Part shown: piece by piece, positions 24,599 to 33,591 of the stretch | How positions within the stretch are numbered: position 1 is the first letter of the stretch | Layout: each line of letters begins with the position of its first letter | DNA from: Nitrospirota bacterium | Lineage (GTDB): Bacteria > Nitrospirota > Thermodesulfovibrionia > Thermodesulfovibrionales > UBA6898 | Direction of reading: 5' to 3' | Assembly (NCBI GenBank): GCA_016217695.1 | Contig: JACRHE010000164.1 | Coordinates: forward strand, 1 to 47,834 | DNA: 47,834 bases | The notes under the pieces: generated by a model | Database searches by the model: none | Told to the model about the DNA's origin: nothing | What the model saw: the letters and a program-made list of their open reading frames with translations, nothing else | Program-made: the position numbers and the translations under genes

Positions 24599-27500
24599 AG
24601 GTCACCCATGTATCAATTCTTTCAAGTTCCCCTATCGCCTTGGCAACAGGATTCTCATTATCTATGATATTCAACAGTTCATCATTCAAATAGGCGGTTC
24701 CAGTCTCTTGTCCGTATGCGTGCCCCATTTCATGAGCTAACTGTCGCGCAAGTGACGCGTATTTCTCCTCGCATTGTCCGCCACTCTTCTGCGTAACGTG
24801 AATTTTTACCTTTAAATTAGGATTCAGTCTTATTGTTCTTATACTCTCTCTATATTCAGGTTTTCCAACCGACGTTTCAAATAACGTAAACGTATTCGAA
24901 CTAGATTTTAGTGCATCGTAAAGAACAAAACCTCGGGAGGTTCCCGCAACTGTAACAAGTGCATATTCCAGTCGTCCAGCTTTACTTGCATCAATTTTCA
25001 TCCCATTCGTGTCGGTAAGGCCGATAGGGTTGTTAGCTGCATAACTGTATAGATTCATTCCTCCTGCAAATCCAGCTCCATCTCTCTCAATATACCGCCC
25101 CACCTGCGGCTTATAATCCCGATGCCAGTTATAATGCAGCCCCGTCTCCTCATCATAATACTGTCCTGGGAATCTCAGATTATTTGTCGCCGGTCCAGTT
25201 ATCGAATACGCCTCTCCGAAAGGCAGGAACTCTCCTTCCCATACCTTTTCCCCTTTGCCGTCTGTCATCATAATCGGCGTCCCGAGATGATCGGTGTGGT
25301 AATAATACAGTACTTCGATTGAAGCTGTTGAACTCATCAGGCCCGACAGAGAACCGGCAGAGGCAACAAGAACAGGTTTCTTTGATTGTGCAACTTCTTT
25401 CTCCAGCTTCCTCGCATCTGTCTCATAAGCCAGCCTATATCTTTCAACAGGTGAAACAACACTTACCGACAAGTTCCATTTGGCCTGCCATATCTTAAGC
25501 AGTTCGTCCAGAGCCAGTCTTATGGCTGCTACATCCGCCGATACCTGCTCAAGCTCCTTAATGGCGCTGAGAATATTGCTTAGATTGAGCTGCGCCTCGG
25601 TCTTTGTGATTCCCTGATGATCCGTTATCAGAGTCAGATAGTCAAGGGCAGCAGCCACGTGCGTCGCAGCATCCCCTGCGACCGGCCAAGCCTGCAAGGC
25701 TGCAATGACTTGATGAAGGAGCTCTGCTGAGCTATTTGCTACCGTAATTGTGAGGCTGTAGTTGCCATAAAGCCGGTAAAGCCCATGGTTGCTGTATCTC
25801 AGCTCGGTTCCTATTTGGTAGTCACCGGCCATATCAGGCAGGTTTAGCCAGTAGCCAAGAGTTTTCTTCCCATTAGCAGAGAGAGACAAACTCCACTGAA
25901 TGGGATTTCCTGTTTGTGTTGCCGCCGGCTTCACGCTATCAGCTGTTGTTTGAGACGGCAGCGTCTCCGTTACTTGTATTTCCACAGGCTCTGAAGAGTT
26001 ATTGAGGGTTATCCTTATCGGCTCGTCTCCAAGTGCCCTTGTGAAGCGTTCCTCAGGAACTACATAATTTAGCGAATTCACAATCAGGGACGAGGCCTTC
26101 GCCTTATCCAGTGAGTTCAGCAAATCAAAGCTGAAAAGCACCGCTTTTCCTCGTCCGTACTGGTTCATTATGATCACCGGGTAGCTTTCTTTCTTGTCAG
26201 TAACCGAGCCGAGAGCTTGAGCGGTTGTGGCTGTGATCGTAGTCTTAACCACCTTGCCCTTGCTCTGAAGTGTCGATAACGAACTGATGGGGCTTTCATT
26301 GAGATTTACTATCAGGTCCTTGTTCGTGCTCATCCCATTAAAGTCTACCCCAAATACCTCCTGAAGTGAAGGGAGCGCATTAGGCAGGGTTTTGATATAT
26401 ACAAGCCCTTCTCCATAGTTAACCGCCTCTCTCAGTTCATCTGTGAGACCGTCTGTCTTGAAGTCAACGAGGAGGTATGTATTGAATCTTCCATTTCTCA
26501 TGGAGACCTTGAACTCGTCCTCTGTCTGAGGGATATAGTAGTTTAAACCTGATGCCTGAAGTATCGAGATCAAGTTGCTTACGGCAGTCTGCGTTGAAGG
26601 CGTCGATCCCCAGGCTCCGGCAAGCAATACAGGCTCAAGGGATAGCCCGCTGGCCAGATCGATAACGATCATCCGGACTGTCAGGGTCTTTTCAGTCTCT
26701 TCGTTGCCGAGGGTATCTATTGCCTTATAGCCGATGGTATGTTCACCCGCAACTGACGGAAGCGGGAATCCCGCAAGGTATGTATTCCAGTTTCCATTGT
26801 CTATTCTGTATAGTATTTCCTTTATTCCTGACCCTGCGTCAGCAGAGCCAAGGAAAAACCTTGTCTTTGGAGATACCGTATTGACTCCTCCGTCGGTCAG
26901 CTCGTCGCTTGCCGATATGGCTGTCTCAGGCGGCGTCTTATCAAGGATTACGGTAAAAAGCTTTTCCGTCTCTGTGGTCAAGACATTATCGGTTGCCCTG
27001 TGCTTTATCGTATGTGTTCCGTCCTGCAATGCAGAAAGCGTAATCGGACCGGCATAGGGAGCATATGAACCATTGTCAACGGCATATTCGATCTTCCCAA
27101 CCCCGCTTCCGGTATCTGATGCCAGGATAGTTATGGGGGTATTGCCGCCTATATAGAGCGCGTTTTCTCTCCGATACTGAGGCATGCCTGCAGATATGGA
27201 ACTTGAAGGAGCCATGATGTCGAGGGTCACGGTCAGGGTCTTCGGTTCCTCGATATTGCCTGCTTTGTCTATGGATCTATATGAGATCCTATGGCTGCCT
27301 TCTGAGTAACCATTAAGGCTGAATGGTGCTGTGTATCTTGTCCATAAGGCATTGTCATTAAGCCTGTATTCGGTGTAATTGACACCCGATGGGTTTTCAC
27401 CCGGATCTGTGGCCGAAAGACTTATTGCCGCGGATGCGCTGATATAAATCATGCCCCCTGACTGGTACTTCGGCTCGCCGACGGCTATGGCTGTTGTAGG

Positions 27501-30500
27501 TGGGGTTACATCGTACCTAACATCAACCTTTCCAATAGGTGTGCTTCCAAGATAGATATAGTCAGTGACAGGCCTTCCTTCCTGGTCTGCCTCCTCTATG
27601 AGGTTTCCTGTCTGGTCATAGATGAAATATGTTGTCTTTCCGTCGACAGTCTTCTTCACCCTCTGTCCGTTGCCGTTATAGGCATATTCGCCGAGTACCT
27701 TTGAGTTTTCGACTGCCTTGATGAGCCTCTGGTTCTGGTTGTAAATGTACTGCTTCTGGTTGTCTGATATCGAATTACCGTTACTGTCGTAGGTGAAGGC
27801 AAAGGGCTTTACGCCTGTGCTTGAAATGAGTTTGTTGGCGCTATATGTATAGCTCGTTGTACCTGCCCCTGTTGTCTCCAATGTCCTGTTGCCGACAGGA
27901 TCATAACTGTACCGTATTGGTCCCCATGGGCCAGTGGCCATTGTAAGCCTGTATAAGGCATCGTATGCATAGGTCTTGGTCTTTGCCGGATCAAGGGCGT
28001 CTGTGATTGATGTTATATTGCCGACATCGTCTCTTGTGTATGAGAGCTGCTTCAGCATCCCGATATTCAGGCTGTTCAACGCCCCTCTGCTGTCATATCC
28101 CTTTGTGGTCATGATACTGTTTCCGCCAGTGATTGACGATGCCGCTCCACCGGGGTTATAGGCAATGTTTGTTATTACATCATGGGCTATAGAGTCTCTT
28201 GTCTCTGTCACCTTGACTATCCTGCCTGCCGTGTCTTTGTCATATAGAACTGTCCTGCCGCTCGGATAAGTAATGGATGACAGGCTGCCGCTTGCCGTAT
28301 AAGTATAGCTTGTAGCATATCCACGCCCGTCTATTGTCTTGGTTTCATATATAAGTCTGTTTGAATTGTCATAAGCATAGGTACTTATCCCTGACTGGTC
28401 TGTCATGGTGAGCATCTTGCCTGTTGTGTCATAGGTATATGAAATGTTCTGAGCTGGGTCAGGATAATTGATCGAGGTCAGTCGTTTCAGCAGATCGTAG
28501 GTATATCTGATGGTTATACCTGTTGCGTCTGTCTTTGTTGTTAGGTTGCCTGCTGCATCATATGAATAGGTCATCGCATGGCCTTGAGGGTCTGTCTCCC
28601 TGGCAAGCCTTCCGAGGATATCGTATTCATATGTCGTTGTATTGCCGCCTGCATCCGTTATGGCCGTGAGTTTGTCTGTTCCGCCCGTGCATGAGCCGCA
28701 TCCCGTATTGCCGTATGTGTATCTCGTCACACCTCCGGCAGCGTCTGTGACTTTGACCACCTGGTTATTAAAGTTGAATTCATAATAGGTGGTGTTTCCG
28801 TTTGCATCGGTCACTGAGGTGCGGTTGCCCTTGGCATCATAGATATAGCTGCTTGCAGTTCCGCTGGGGTCGGTTACCCTGCTCAACTGGTTGAGGATAT
28901 TGTATTCAAATTGAGTTGCATTGCCCGAAGGATCGGTCTGGGAGGTCATATTGCCCGCTGGGTCATAGGTATAGGTAGTAGTCCCTCCCGCAGGGTCGGT
29001 CGCGGTTACGAGATTATTATACTGATCATAGGCGAATGAAGTAATCCTATTGTTGGCGTCTCTCACGGAGATTATATTCCCGCGTGAATCATACTGATAT
29101 GTCGTTGCCGCTCCCGAAGGATCGGTCTGGGAGGTCATATTGCCCAGATTATCATAGGTATATAAGGTCTTCTTCCCCTCTTTATCGGTCGCGCTGGTAA
29201 CCTGACCGAAGGTATTGTAGGTATAGGTCGAAGTTTTGCCTACCGCGTCCTTGGCAGAGGTCATGTTGCCTGCCGTGTCATAGGTATAGGTGGTTGTGAT
29301 TCCTCCCGGCTCGGTAGCCGATAGGAGATTGTTGCTGCCGTCATATGTCTTGACTGTCCTGTTGCCCAGCGGGTCCGTAGTCACAAGCGGGGCATTGAGA
29401 ACAGGGTCGTACTTGTACGTCCATATGCCTCCATCTCTTTCCGTTACTGTCGCCATACTGCCTGCCTGGTCATAAGAGATTGTTTTTGTGCCAGAAGGGG
29501 TATATGAAGAGGTGACCATGCCATTGGAATCATACACGTAAGTCGTGGAATATCCTGCAGGGTCTATTTTCGAAAGCATCCTGCCGCCGGAATCATAAGT
29601 ATAATGCCATGCGTTGGCTGCAGAATCCGTAACGCCCGACAGATTGCCTGTGGCATCATAGGCCAGGGTAATCATGTTCTGCGAGCCAGAAGCCTGAAGC
29701 TGAATGAGTCTGTGCTCGGCGCTGTATGCTAACTGAATGGATCTGCCTGTCGGATCGGCTATAGTTATGAGGTCGTTATTGCTGTATGTCAGGGTCGTGA
29801 TGTTTGCATTCCTGTCTTTGACGGAGGCGAGCTTGCCTGACGAGTCGAAATGGTAGATCATCCCTTCTTTGGTTGAAAGGTTATATGTACCATCGGGATT
29901 ATTAACCAATGTCGAATGTTCTCCTGAGCTGGCCTCAGGTATATAAACATTTCCGTTTGATTTGAAGAAAACTCTCTTTCCGTCTTCTTTCATGAGTGTC
30001 AAGGAGCCAAAGCCCCTTGTAATGTTCATATTGTAATTATGCGTCCATCTCTTACCTAAAGGGCCGGTATAGGCGTCTTTTGAGTTATAGGCAATTGAAA
30101 ATGATAGGCCGTGGGGCATAGACAATATGTCCTGAGAGTGATAAAGATTGCCGCTTTCTAAATTGGCTGAAGATCCCATTGAAGTACTGTTGGGTGAACA
30201 TGCCAGCTCAGCTTCACCAATCGTTATTTCAGTAGACCACAAATAATATTTATCCATCCTTCCTGCAGGTGCGACTGCAATATAAAAAATGTATTGCCCG
30301 GGCGGAAAAGCATTTAGCGGAATATTTCCGAAAAGACCTTCATCAATCGGGCCAATAGTCTCCGACCGCCATGGTTCAAGCGCTGACTGTAAGGCATTGT
30401 TTTTTCCTATCATCAATAGCCCAGGGTATACATATGCGGGCGGCTGAATCCCAAGATATATATCTACGGGGCCTGTAAATTGCAAAAAACTAAGATAAAG

Positions 30501-31652
30501 ACTCAGGTTACCGTCAATGTACGCACCATTATCGGGGCTGCCAATGTTGCCCAGTGCAAGGGGCCGTGCTAGAAAAGGATCAGAATTCAGAGCAGGACTA
30601 ACCATAGGAAGGTAATCTATATAGGAAGTTTGACCAGTAGGAACTTCCATGGCATCATCAAATCTAGCTGTAATGGTAATATCTTCAGTCAGAATAATTG
30701 TGCAAATATGCTCGATGTCGCCGGTTTCGGTGTAAATATCTTCTGCGATGTCGCAGTTGTCTGACCATTCGGTAAATGCTGAATTGATATCTCTTTTGGC
30801 TGTCAGCGTTACCTGGGTATTGGAGGCGAAGATTGCCTCACAAGCACCCCCACTGCTGCCACAATCGATTCCTTCAGGAATACTTGTAACCGTACCCCAT
30901 CCTCTTACGCCGAATCCTTCCACATTCACATTGAGTTTAGGCTTGAGATTGAAGATGGCGGCTACTGGAGGTATTTCGGCATTTATCGTAACTTCACAAA
31001 TTGTGCCTGCTTCCATTCCACCGCAGTTCTCCCAACCGCTAAACTCGGACTTCTCGTCAGGGATGGCTTCGAGTACTACAGCAGTGCCCACATCGTGCAT
31101 TTCTGTACATATGCCATCGCATAAAATGCCGGGAGGCTCTATCCAAACCGTACCTGTTCCAGTGCCTGTGCTGGTGGTCACCGTAAGCTCGTATTGCGAA
31201 GTTATTCCAGTCCCCAATAAAAGTAGCTCTCCACCCGCATAAATGTTGGTACGATAGCACCCGGTGGCCCAGTCGCAACTATAAATATATGCCGGAATTA
31301 TTACATATGCTGTTCTGAGCGGATTAGCATATGCTGGTAGGGGCAAGGGTGAAAATTCAATATGGAATTCACAGACGTCGCCATAATATAGGACATTACC
31401 GCTGCAGTCATCGAAATCTATTGTAAAGTCATAGTAATTTGAGCCTGTTATGTTGAGTTCCGGGTACACTTCCACAAATGTGTTTGGAAGTGTATTTGTG
31501 AAAGTGAACCACGCACCTGAAGTGCCTCCAATGTTGACCTCGCCAAAGTCATAATAAGCCGCAATAGCGCTGTCGACAGACATAAAAAACATTAAAGCAA
31601 TAAAAAAGATGCAGAGCGATACTAAATTCTTTGTCTTATTTTTTGTCTTCAT
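24591..31652 (-). CDS. Giant exported Rhs/YD-repeat protein with zincin C-terminal toxin
   Basis: This 2353-residue protein starts with a Sec signal (residues 1-32) behind AAGGGG. Domains in order: an ASPM/Hydin-like beta domain (about 33-150), two or three Listeria-Bacteroides-type repeats (about 155-330), a DUF6531-like start of the Rhs shell (about 495-580), many YD repeats such as YTYDTAGNMTS (about 580-1310), three OmpL47/Ig-like repeats (about 1390-1650), a ThuA-like plus helical region (about 1680-2110), and the Rhs core (YYYHTDHLGTP to PIGLTDTNG). The last 136 residues carry HEMGH (2307-2311), an HExxH zinc site, as in M91-type Rhs effectors. The long insertion between YD repeats and core is unusual. 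An overlapping downstream gene is the likely immunity partner. A c-di-GMP riboswitch lies upstream. Confidence 0.93.
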   Translation of the reverse strand: MKTKNKTKNLVSLCIFFIALMFFMSVDSAIAAYYDFGEVNIGGTSGAWFTFTNTLPNTFVEVYPELNITGSNYYDFTIDFDDCSGNVLYYGDVCEFHIEFSPLPLPAYANPLRTAYVIIPAYIYSCDWATGCYRTNIYAGGELLLLGTGITSQYELTVTTSTGTGTGTVWIEPPGILCDGICTEMHDVGTAVVLEAIPDEKSEFSGWENCGGMEAGTICEVTINAEIPPVAAIFNLKPKLNVNVEGFGVRGWGTVTSIPEGIDCGSSGGACEAIFASNTQVTLTAKRDINSAFTEWSDNCDIAEDIYTETGDIEHICTIILTEDITITARFDDAMEVPTGQTSYIDYLPMVSPALNSDPFLARPLALGNIGSPDNGAYIDGNLSLYLSFLQFTGPVDIYLGIQPPAYVYPGLLMIGKNNALQSALEPWRSETIGPIDEGLFGNIPLNAFPPGQYIFYIAVAPAGRMDKYYLWSTEITIGEAELACSPNSTSMGSSANLESGNLYHSQDILSMPHGLSFSIAYNSKDAYTGPLGKRWTHNYNMNITRGFGSLTLMKEDGKRVFFKSNGNVYIPEASSGEHSTLVNNPDGTYNLSTKEGMIYHFDSSGKLASVKDRNANITTLTYSNNDLITIADPTGRSIQLAYSAEHRLIQLQASGSQNMITLAYDATGNLSGVTDSAANAWHYTYDSGGRMLSKIDPAGYSTTYVYDSNGMVTSSYTPSGTKTISYDQAGSMATVTERDGGIWTYKYDPVLNAPLVTTDPLGNRTVKTYDGSNNLLSATEPGGITTTYTYDTAGNMTSAKDAVGKTSTYTYNTFGQVTSATDKEGKKTLYTYDNLGNMTSQTDPSGAATTYQYDSRGNIISVRDANNRITSFAYDQYNNLVTATDPAGGTTTYTYDPAGNMTSQTDPSGNATQFEYNILNQLSRVTDPSGTASSYIYDAKGNRTSVTDANGNTTYYEFNFNNQVVKVTDAAGGVTRYTYGNTGCGSCTGGTDKLTAITDAGGNTTTYEYDILGRLARETDPQGHAMTYSYDAAGNLTTKTDATGITIRYTYDLLKRLTSINYPDPAQNISYTYDTTGKMLTMTDQSGISTYAYDNSNRLIYETKTIDGRGYATSYTYTASGSLSSITYPSGRTVLYDKDTAGRIVKVTETRDSIAHDVITNIAYNPGGAASSITGGNSIMTTKGYDSRGALNSLNIGMLKQLSYTRDDVGNITSITDALDPAKTKTYAYDALYRLTMATGPWGPIRYSYDPVGNRTLETTGAGTTSYTYSANKLISSTGVKPFAFTYDSNGNSISDNQKQYIYNQNQRLIKAVENSKVLGEYAYNGNGQRVKKTVDGKTTYFIYDQTGNLIEEADQEGRPVTDYIYLGSTPIGKVDVRYDVTPPTTAIAVGEPKYQSGGMIYISASAAISLSATDPGENPSGVNYTEYRLNDNALWTRYTAPFSLNGYSEGSHRISYRSIDKAGNIEEPKTLTVTLDIMAPSSSISAGMPQYRRENALYIGGNTPITILASDTGSGVGKIEYAVDNGSYAPYAGPITLSALQDGTHTIKHRATDNVLTTETEKLFTVILDKTPPETAISASDELTDGGVNTVSPKTRFFLGSADAGSGIKEILYRIDNGNWNTYLAGFPLPSVAGEHTIGYKAIDTLGNEETEKTLTVRMIVIDLASGLSLEPVLLAGAWGSTPSTQTAVSNLISILQASGLNYYIPQTEDEFKVSMRNGRFNTYLLVDFKTDGLTDELREAVNYGEGLVYIKTLPNALPSLQEVFGVDFNGMSTNKDLIVNLNESPISSLSTLQSKGKVVKTTITATTAQALGSVTDKKESYPVIIMNQYGRGKAVLFSFDLLNSLDKAKASSLIVNSLNYVVPEERFTRALGDEPIRITLNNSSEPVEIQVTETLPSQTTADSVKPAATQTGNPIQWSLSLSANGKKTLGYWLNLPDMAGDYQIGTELRYSNHGLYRLYGNYSLTITVANSSAELLHQVIAALQAWPVAGDAATHVAAALDYLTLITDHQGITKTEAQLNLSNILSAIKELEQVSADVAAIRLALDELLKIWQAKWNLSVSVVSPVERYRLAYETDARKLEKEVAQSKKPVLVASAGSLSGLMSSTASIEVLYYYHTDHLGTPIMMTDGKGEKVWEGEFLPFGEAYSITGPATNNLRFPGQYYDEETGLHYNWHRDYKPQVGRYIERDGAGFAGGMNLYSYAANNPIGLTDTNGMKIDASKAGRLEYALVTVAGTSRGFVLYDALKSSSNTFTLFETSVGKPEYRESIRTIRLNPNLKVKIHVTQKSGGQCEEKYASLARQLAHEMGHAYGQETGTAYLNDELLNIIDNENPVAKAIGELERIDTWVTYE

Positions 31653-31759
31653 CTGTTTTCCCCTTATGAACCCCTAATGACAGCATAGTTATTGAGATGA
31701 TTCTTTGAGCACGATTAAATTGACGACCCCGCATTTTTCCTTCCCTCCACTATTCGCTA

Positions 31760-31798
31760 TCTAAAAATAATAAAGCCCACTCCGAAAAGAGTGGGCTT
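31760..31798 (-). terminator. Intrinsic terminator between riboswitch and Rhs gene
   Basis: On the minus strand AAGCCCACTC, a TTTTC loop and GAGTGGGCTT form a strong stem followed by TATTATTTTT. It lies just after the aptamer and 108 bases before the Rhs start, so it is probably the expression platform of the riboswitch. Confidence 0.85.
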
Positions 31799-31814
31799 CG
31801 AATTCGCATTTTCT

Positions 31815-31908
31815 CTGCCACTTCGACGGCCCCTCGATCCTGAACATTCAGGACAGGTGGCTTTGTGTCGCCCGGTTACCCGGGGTTTACCTTTTCGGTG
31901 ACTACGGC
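31815..31908 (-). ncRNA. Cyclic di-GMP-I (GEMM) riboswitch aptamer
   Basis: Minus-strand hallmarks, 5' to 3': GTCACCGAAAAGGTAAACC, a CCCGG-GTAA-CCGGG stem with a GNRA tetraloop, then GACACAAAGCCA, a TCCTGA/TCAGGA stem, and a closing GGGGCCGTCGAAGTGGC. The order of the AAACC, GNRA stem and ACAAAGCC elements is that of c-di-GMP-I riboswitches. It precedes a terminator and the Rhs gene. Whether ligand switches the Rhs gene on or off cannot be read by eye. Confidence 0.78.
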
Positions 31909-32040
31909 TTGATTAGAACATAATGAAGATAAAACATCAAATTGATATTCCAAATCAGTTTATAAGTTCTATTTATAGATGATACCTCTAGCTCGTAATG
32001 TTCGCCTTCAGAAGAACCGATGGCTGATCATCGATCCTGT

Positions 32041-32346
32041 TTATTTATCATTCTCAAATCTCTGAAGCAAAAACATCGTCGGAACCAGATTGTGCCCTTC
32101 TTTCTCTCTCACCTCATAGTAGAAATCGCACCGAGCGCATTCTTTGAACTTCTCTACAAATTCACCCTGCCCCTTGTCATTGCATAGGGTGCCGGATATA
32201 ATCCAGCAGGTCCTTCCTCCGTTTTTACCGTTATGGATTCCATCGAACCTCACATCTATGGAGGCAGGGCATACCCCTTTCTCAAAAGCCCTCTCTCCTC
32301 CGAGCTCTCGTCCGCACTTCTTGGATTCCCAGCAGTTATTCTTCAT
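32041..32346 (-). CDS. Two-CW-type cysteine-rich protein
   Basis: This 101-residue cytoplasmic protein starts MKNNCWESKKCGRE and contains a second CW in GGRTCWIISGTLC, then CARCDFYYEV. Pairs of CW with flanking Cys define a small domain found in many delta-proteobacterial and Nitrospirota proteins, often with sensor domains. Seven or so Cys suggest a metal or redox centre. It stands alone here, upstream of the riboswitch on the same strand. Function unknown. Confidence 0.8.
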   Translation of the reverse strand: MKNNCWESKKCGRELGGERAFEKGVCPASIDVRFDGIHNGKNGGRTCWIISGTLCNDKGQGEFVEKFKECARCDFYYEVREKEGHNLVPTMFLLQRFENDK

Positions 32347-32584
32347 TTGTCTGAGCTCCTGCTCATAACTGGATAAGCATATCTTATGCCCGGTTATTCA
32401 GATCAAAACATGGGGTTTCTAGTGCTTTTCACTTAAAACCTGCCTCTTTTTGTCAATGGTTGTGACATATGGCTCAACTTTCAAACCAGATTCCAGGACA
32501 ATAAACTTTGGTTAAAAAGAAAAAGGTATTTTCAGGCATCCTGCCCCCACTGTGCCACGTTAATCGCAGCCCTCTACCACAATC

Positions 32585-32824
32585 TTACGGATGTATCCCG
32601 CTTGCACTATCTTTTCTTAAAGGGTGCACGCATTTGGACCAGTCATATGTCCAAGAGCCTGGCTGCCGCTCTTTACCCACTCCGCATCTGTAAGAATCAG
32701 AACAATCGAAGCCAACCAGTGCCTCATTGCCCCTTCCATTAGACAGATATTCGAGCTTTATATGAGCGGTTTGCCCTGATCGCTCACAAAGGTAGCTGAT
32801 TCTTTGGATCTTCCTTGTCGACAT
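32585..32824 (-). CDS. Small hypothetical protein
   Basis: A 79-residue frame with AGAGGGGG before the ATG. It has four Cys (SYLCERSG, GFDCSDSYRCG, SKCVHP) in an orderly pattern and no signal peptide, suggesting a small metal-binding fold. It resembles small uncharacterised proteins scattered in environmental genomes, but I recognise no named family. It lies between the two-CW gene and the His-rich secreted gene on the same strand; spacing (over 90 bp on one side, 238 bp on the other) does not prove an operon. Confidence 0.65.
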   Translation of the reverse strand: MSTRKIQRISYLCERSGQTAHIKLEYLSNGRGNEALVGFDCSDSYRCGVGKERQPGSWTYDWSKCVHPLRKDSASGIHP

Positions 32825-32920
32825 CGTATTCCCCCTCTTGCCGGATTAGGCTATGTCCTGAATTGCTTTTTAGATTCCTGCCTCTGGCTTTGCAGCACTC
32901 TACTCGCTCTTATTTTATCG

Positions 32921-33142
32921 CTACCGCGCCTTTGACCTGGAACTCTTTTTCGGCATAGGACCCGACTTGCATTCCGGCGCTTCAGGATGACATGCGCAGT
33001 ATTTCTCGTAATTATGGACATGATACCCTCCGTGCTTACGATCCCTGTGTCCACCACAGGCATCCGTCCTGCCGCCATGGGCAAAGGCAATGGAACAGAT
33101 AAAAAGCAGGGTCGCTACTACTGACAATATTGATTTGATCAT
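32921..33142 (-). CDS. Secreted His/Cys-rich small protein (HGGR...GGYHxH type)
   Basis: The 73-residue protein has a signal peptide ending near AFA (residue 21), then HGGRTDACGGHRDRKHGG and YHVH, a known small exported motif (HGGRxD...GxHxxRxxGxYHxH). The C-terminal part has further Cys (CACHPEAPEC) and a basic tail. AGGAGGG precedes ATG 33142. The motif is thought to bind metal, often at the cell surface or in the periplasm; the role is unknown. Confidence 0.82.
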   Translation of the reverse strand: MIKSILSVVATLLFICSIAFAHGGRTDACGGHRDRKHGGYHVHNYEKYCACHPEAPECKSGPMPKKSSRSKAR

Positions 33143-33164
33143 TGTTCCCTCCTGTTATCTTTTT

Positions 33165-33590
33165 TCATCGCGGTTTACATTCATCATACTTATCAATGTC
33201 ATTGACATCATATTTCTCGGGGTCCAACAGGACTGGCCCATCCGCCTTCGGCGTACAGCTGTAGTCAAAAAGCATTATAGACTTGCTTTTAGGATCTATA
33301 ACCAGTAGAAGGTAATAGGTCCCCTTTGGTTTTACATCGACAGAGTATTTCTTCAGCGCCTTATAGTAATCTTCCGGTATCTTGTCCCTGACCAGCTCCA
33401 TGAACTTATCTCCGGAGAAGTCATCAGGGATGGCATTGCCGTATTCGCCTATCACCTTGTCAGAGGAGAAAGTAACGGCTGACGACAGAATCCCATACTC
33501 TCTTCTTTGTTCCTCGGAAAGAGCCAGACAGGAACTCGTTGAAAAAGCAAAGACAACAAGGATAATGATTGCATATATCTGTTTTTTCAT
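33165..33590 (-). CDS. Small exported protein following PLC-like gene 1
   Basis: This 141-residue protein has a signal peptide with a possible lipobox (TSSC, a weak match). The mature part contains a beta-rich segment YYLLLVIDPKSKSIMLFDYSC. It starts one base after the stop of the phospholipase C-like gene at 33592, so the two are coupled. The same arrangement recurs at 38165, where a clear lipoprotein follows a paralogous PLC-like gene. The two small proteins share size and layout more than obvious sequence. It may be a partner or immunity protein, by position only. Confidence 0.65.
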   Translation of the reverse strand: MKKQIYAIIILVVFAFSTSSCLALSEEQRREYGILSSAVTFSSDKVIGEYGNAIPDDFSGDKFMELVRDKIPEDYYKALKKYSVDVKPKGTYYLLLVIDPKSKSIMLFDYSCTPKADGPVLLDPEKYDVNDIDKYDECKPR

Positions 33591-33591
33591 A

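Noticed and set aside
30748-31242. 164-residue plus-strand frame inside the Rhs gene
   Set aside because: Antisense shadow of conserved Rhs repeats.
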